Of a DNA stretch of 60,000 nucleotides, positions 55,850-60,000 are shown piece after piece. The stretch comes from Tubulanus polymorphus. Lineage: Eukaryota; Nemertea; Palaeonemertea; Tubulaniformes; Tubulanidae. The notes under the pieces are model-generated. The model was not told the DNA's origin. It saw only the letters and a list, made by a program, of their open reading frames with translations, and ran no database searches. Positions within the stretch are counted from its first letter, which is position 1. The number at the start of each line of letters is the position of its first letter. The translations under genes were made by a program, and so were the position numbers. The DNA lies in the NCBI RefSeq assembly GCF_964204645.1, contig NC_134035.1, positions 5,086,501 through 5,146,500 on the forward strand, written 5' to 3'.

Positions 55850-57050
55850 TGCGATGTTTTGATAGATGGCAATGCAGTGAATTCATTATTACGGAGACTG
55901 TATCGCTGTGTCGTTCAGCGCTGCTGTACTGCCGTCAGTCGACTAGACACCGGATTAGACCGTTCAAACTGATGATCAGTTCGTCTTATCCATGCGAAGC
56001 AGGGAAAAAAAACACCGACAAAACAATCACGCACGCCGTTACTGAAGGAACTGAACGCTCGATCGACCGATAGGAGATTCGAGCCTACGACTTTAAGAAT
56101 CGTCTCAAAATCTCGCTCGTCTCTTCGTTTTCGGCGATTCGCGCGCCCAAATTTCCGACCCACTCACGAATCGATCGGATCGCAGCTCACTGGAAACCGG
56201 GTTTTATAGATACCGATTCCGCTTTGTCGTCACTTGACCGCGAAATGGCGCGTGTAGAAGGTTCGTTTCTGGTTTGGAGATCGAATGTGTCGCCGATTAC
56301 TGCGTGTTCGCGTGCATAAAGGTGTGTCGAATTTATCTGTGCGCGTTTCGCAAAAACGAAAAACCGCAACGATATTGATAAAGCAATCTGGTGCATCAAC
56401 GGCAGCAGCAGCAGCAGAGTCATGCGACTATCCATCACTCGGCTCAACTACCCGTAGAAAATGCCGGGCGAATGATAATAATAATAATAATAATAATAAA
56501 AACGATGATAAAAATGACGATATGACAACGGTTGATGATACTGAATAATTTACACGCATCAGATATGTTCGTCGCTCGTCAGCACGTGGAGAGACATCGG
56601 TATCGCGTTATACAGTACGAGGGATAGATACTGGCAGATCAACCCGACGAAACGCGTGATTAATATCAGGAATTATCTCTACGGTTATATCACGGCGACG
56701 ATGACGATGATGATAAAATATTATCGGCTGGAAGTATTCGAACGTGCCTCGGAATCTGAAACGAATTAATTTTTCTCGCGTTTGCAAGAAACGCAAGAAG
56801 TTTCTATCGTCGTCGTACTTGTTTTCGCGTCTGGTCTTACGGGAAATTCCGGGAAATACCGACTCGACCAATCGAACGACGTCTTTTACGAGCGAAATCG
56901 TCCGTCGTCGCCGTAGCTAAGTAACGCGCGCGATCACGACGATGGCTGCGTTGTTGACAGTCGTCGCTACGGAGTTGAGATTTTAACGGATTAACGAGGG
57001 AACCGACGCCGACGATACGCGAGATCACGTGTGTATCCGGTATTTTAAAC
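55850..57050. promoter_or_regulatory. CpG-rich block in liprin intron 3
   Basis: About 1.2 kb with frequent CG steps, interrupted by an AAT microsatellite (56471-56499) and CAGCAGCAGCAG at 56402. Short frames on both strands are unrecognised. A regulatory role is a guess from composition. Confidence 0.25.
56471..56500. repeat. (AAT)n microsatellite
   Basis: Nine ATA/AAT steps. Confidence 0.95.
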
Positions 57051-57954
57051 GACGATGCTGATATGTCTGTACTGTTTGGTTGGTTGGGAATCGTATTCGG
57101 GGGTAATAAGGTTAGTGAGGATGAGGTTAGTATAGATGAACCGCCAACCAGGTAGGCCCGATTCTTCTGTTTAACGCAAGAACGAGTAAACCAACCGTAC
57201 GCTTTCGTTTAGGCCGGCCCGCATTTCATGATGAAACGCACGAACATCAAATACGTTTTTCAGTCAGTCAATCGTTCGTTGTTCCCCGGATTTCGGCACT
57301 GTCCAGATTCTTACAGAACAACTGCTGGCCATTCTTCGAGCTATAGCAGTTGAGGAATTCATATTGTTATATCGAACTTAATGCTATAATTATAGACATT
57401 GAAATGCCACCGTAAGACTATACATGAAAAAGAAGGTTAAAGAATCGTTCGTTCACTCCCCCGAAACCAGAACCACACCCATTCATGACGCCTTCGATGA
57501 TATCTGTGAATGTTTTATTCTGTGATGCGGTAGAACCGGTTGTTTAATTGTTGCGTCGGCTTACATCGCGATCGCTCATTTGGGAAAACGAGGGGATTGG
57601 CGTGACGCTTAACTATCCCAGTTTCCAATGGCAACAGTACATTGTTAATATGTTCTTGTTGGCAAGTTAATCTGGTAAACATATTTACTTGTATATTCAT
57701 TGTTATGAATGTTTGCAGTTCATTTCGATTGGCAAACTTTTCATATATTTCTGAAAACCTGCGCTGTTAGGTCTGTACATTTGGAACTCTTTTTTTCTTC
57801 GCGATGACCATGAATTTGGCAACAAGTTGATATTATAAATAGTGATCATTCACAGTCCAAAATCAACAAAAGAAAAAGCAACGCTTAAATTTTCCAGGGG
57901 CAAATCCAGGGGTACTTGTGAAACTTATTTTTAAGTGCTCTTTTTCATTTTGTC

Positions 57955-58165
57955 AATGTGACAAGTTCTTCAAAACTGGCCCCTCAGTGCGGGAGTATGG
58001 AGGAGTACACCTAATATTGCCTTTGTGGACATTAGAGTGCACATTTGGGTTGTGATAAGTTCTTCAAAACTGGCCCCTCAGAGCAGGAGTATGGAGGAGT
58101 AGTGTACACCTTTTTGGATATCAAAGTGCACTTTTGGGATGCGACAAGTCCTTCAAAACTTGCCT
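57955..58165. repeat. About 93-bp tandem repeat, 2.3 units
   Basis: GACAAGTTCTTCAAAACTGG and CCCCTCAG-GC-GGAGTATGGAGGAGTA repeat, with the linking segment AGTGCAC-TTTGGG. Confidence 0.9.
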
Positions 58166-58443
58166 GTGGATCTGCACCTGTTGTCTCTCTTCCTTTACAT
58201 CCTTAGTGTATAACAGTTGTATATCGCGGTATAATGATTTGACGAGGGAAAGAACAATCTCCCTCCCTTTGCTCTCTCTCAGCCCTGCTTAATTCATCGT
58301 TTGCATAATAAAACATATAAGCGTATGGTAGTGAACGGGTACAGAGATGTGGCAGCAGACCGGTCTCATGAGGCGAATTTAACCGCTGTGAAGTGTGCAG
58401 CTTGCTTGGCCGATGGTTAATATTATCCATGCCCGCCGTGCGA

Positions 58444-58488
58444 GTATATATATACATATATATATATGTATAATATATGTATATGTAT
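58444..58488. repeat. TATATACATA microsatellite
   Basis: Alternating TA with interspersed CA and GTA steps. Confidence 0.9.
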
Positions 58489-59084
58489 TGCGATATTCCC
58501 ATACACGTCTATCCGAGGTCTGTTTCTAACTCAACCGCACGACGCACGGTCAAATCTGACACATCTCTCGTCCTTATCTCGTCACCGTCTTAATCGAATA
58601 TAGACATAAAACAACATCAGTTGGAAATTGTTAATATCTCGAGAGTCGAGTAATCTTGGCCTGTAGAGAGTATTATGACTCTTTAAGTCCCAGGGCTACC
58701 CTGAAGCCACCCCGGAGGCACCCTGGGTTGAGTTGTTGACAAAAAAGTATTGTTCATTATTCATGATCTGGGACTAGATGCACTGTAGGTCCTCTTCTAT
58801 GGGCAAGTCGCCTGGTCATCTTCCACCTTTTCTAGATTCAGTGGTAAAGTCTCTTATAAAGTAGCCTGAACTGTGAGGGTTTGTTATATAAACTGGAATA
58901 TAGCGATTCCCGTGTTTTATTAAGGGTAGAATATACGGTATGCTCACAGTACCAGGGGTAAGTGGTCTGTAAACAGATTTTATGAGTGTGCTGCCGTCGT
59001 CAGAGACCGAATGCGTTCACAGAGGATCGGTTATTAATGGCAAAGCGCAAGTTTACTTCGAAAAAAAATGTCCACAGGTACCAT

Positions 59085-59745
59085 CCGTATACGCAGGTAC
59101 TGTACATGTGTCCGCATGTACTGTACATGTGTTTACAAAGGTACCATAAGTATGTACATGTAGGCCCTGTATGTATGTACATGTGTCTGCAGGTACTTTA
59201 CATAGATGTTTTCACAGGTACCATATGTACATACATGTATCTGCAGGTACTGTACATATGTACATGTGTCTGTGGGTACTGTGCATATGTGTTTACACAG
59301 GTAGCATATGTATGTACATGTGTCTGTAGGTACTGTACATATGTGTTTACACAGATACCATAAGTACTTACATGTGTCTGAAGGCACTGTATATATGTTC
59401 ATGTGTCTGTAGGTATTGTACATATATGTTTTCACAGGTTCCATATGTACGTACATGTATCTGCAGGCACTGTATATATGTACGTGTGTCTGCAGGTACT
59501 CTGCATATGTACATTTATATGTATGCTGGTACTGTGTATATGTATGTGTTAACAGGTACCATATATTCGCTCATATGTTAACAAGTACCATATGTACGTA
59601 TATTTATTTGCAGGTACTGCATACATGTACATACATACATACATACGCAGCTACCGTATATGAGTATTTGTATCAACAGGTACCGTATATACATATATGT
59701 GTCTGCAGGTACTGTATATATGTAGGTGCAGGTGCTGTGTGTGCT
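59085..59745. repeat. Degenerate repeat with CAGGTACTGTACATATGT and ACAGGTACCATATGTA
   Basis: Two alternating unit types of about 35-45 bp: TGTCTGCAGGTACTGTACAT and GTTTACACAGGTACCATATG (KpnI site GGTACC). About 17 units. Tyrosine/cysteine-rich frames on both strands are repeat translation. Confidence 0.9.
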
Positions 59746-60000
59746 GGTGCTTCAAATTTGCAGTAAAAATCGTACATTTCGGAAATATGACACCCGAGTC
59801 TCCATTAGTCATGAGTTGCATTTCGAGAGTCATTCGCGCAAATGTCGTCGTTTCCGAGAGCTATTTCAGCGTTTTTCGTTTAGTTGGTCAAAAGGTTTTT
59901 TTGTCGATGTAATAAAAGCACTCGACGTAGGTAGAATACCTGCGCCGTGGAGTGAGTTTAGATATCAACAAATCGAGCCCCTGTCGGTGTCAACGTCCTC

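Overview
This is animal nuclear DNA from an invertebrate. It has spliced genes with GT-AG introns, very long introns and many minisatellites, SINEs and MITE-like elements. The liprin-alpha protein sequence fits a protostome, most likely a lophotrochozoan such as a mollusc, but the species cannot be fixed from the sequence. There is nothing bacterial here: no operons and no CRISPR arrays. Nearly all long open frames in the window are repeat translations or chance frames.

Two protein genes lie head to head. (1) On the minus strand, positions 1-3121 hold the 5' part of a signal-peptide-peptidase-like 2 (SPPL2) intramembrane aspartyl protease. Nine exons could be assembled in frame: signal peptide, protease-associated (PA) domain, then the first transmembrane helices. 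The window edge cuts the gene before the catalytic YD and GxGD motifs. (2) On the plus strand, from 4695 onward, lies the 5' part of liprin-alpha (PPFIA / SYD-2), the presynaptic active-zone scaffold. Coding exons are at 4695-4934, 47664-47765 and 49946-50110, all phase 0. Intron 1 is about 42.7 kb, and the gene continues past the window. The roughly 1.57 kb between the two start codons is presumably a shared promoter region.

The best candidate for something undescribed is a 36-nt, phase-0 microexon at 24333-24368 in liprin-alpha intron 1. It has a strong acceptor and donor and a UGC just upstream of the 3' splice site, the layout used by the animal neural-microexon programme. It would insert 12 hydrophilic residues between the first two coiled-coil blocks. 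A second candidate is a CpG-rich alternative first exon near 20271-20420 whose in-phase donor could join the same downstream exons.

The introns hold: tandem arrays (27 bp at 6.5-7.3 kb, 58 bp at 7.8-8.4 kb, about 23 bp at 13.2-13.5 kb, 47 bp at 32.2-32.5 kb, about 39 bp at 33.5-33.9 kb, 38 bp at 35.2-36.5 kb, about 51 bp at 39.9-40.3 kb, 21 bp at 43.6-44.3 kb, 28 bp at 54.6-55.0 kb, and KpnI-site repeats at 59.1-59.7 kb); two tRNA-headed SINEs; a MITE family with GCCGCGATCACAC termini; a pogo/Tigger-type MITE; a foldback family carrying a CTGAAGA...GAAA hairpin; a 71-nt near-perfect hairpin; and several CpG-rich blocks that may be regulatory. A tandem duplication across the exon 3 acceptor of liprin-alpha has left decoy copies of the exon start in the intron.
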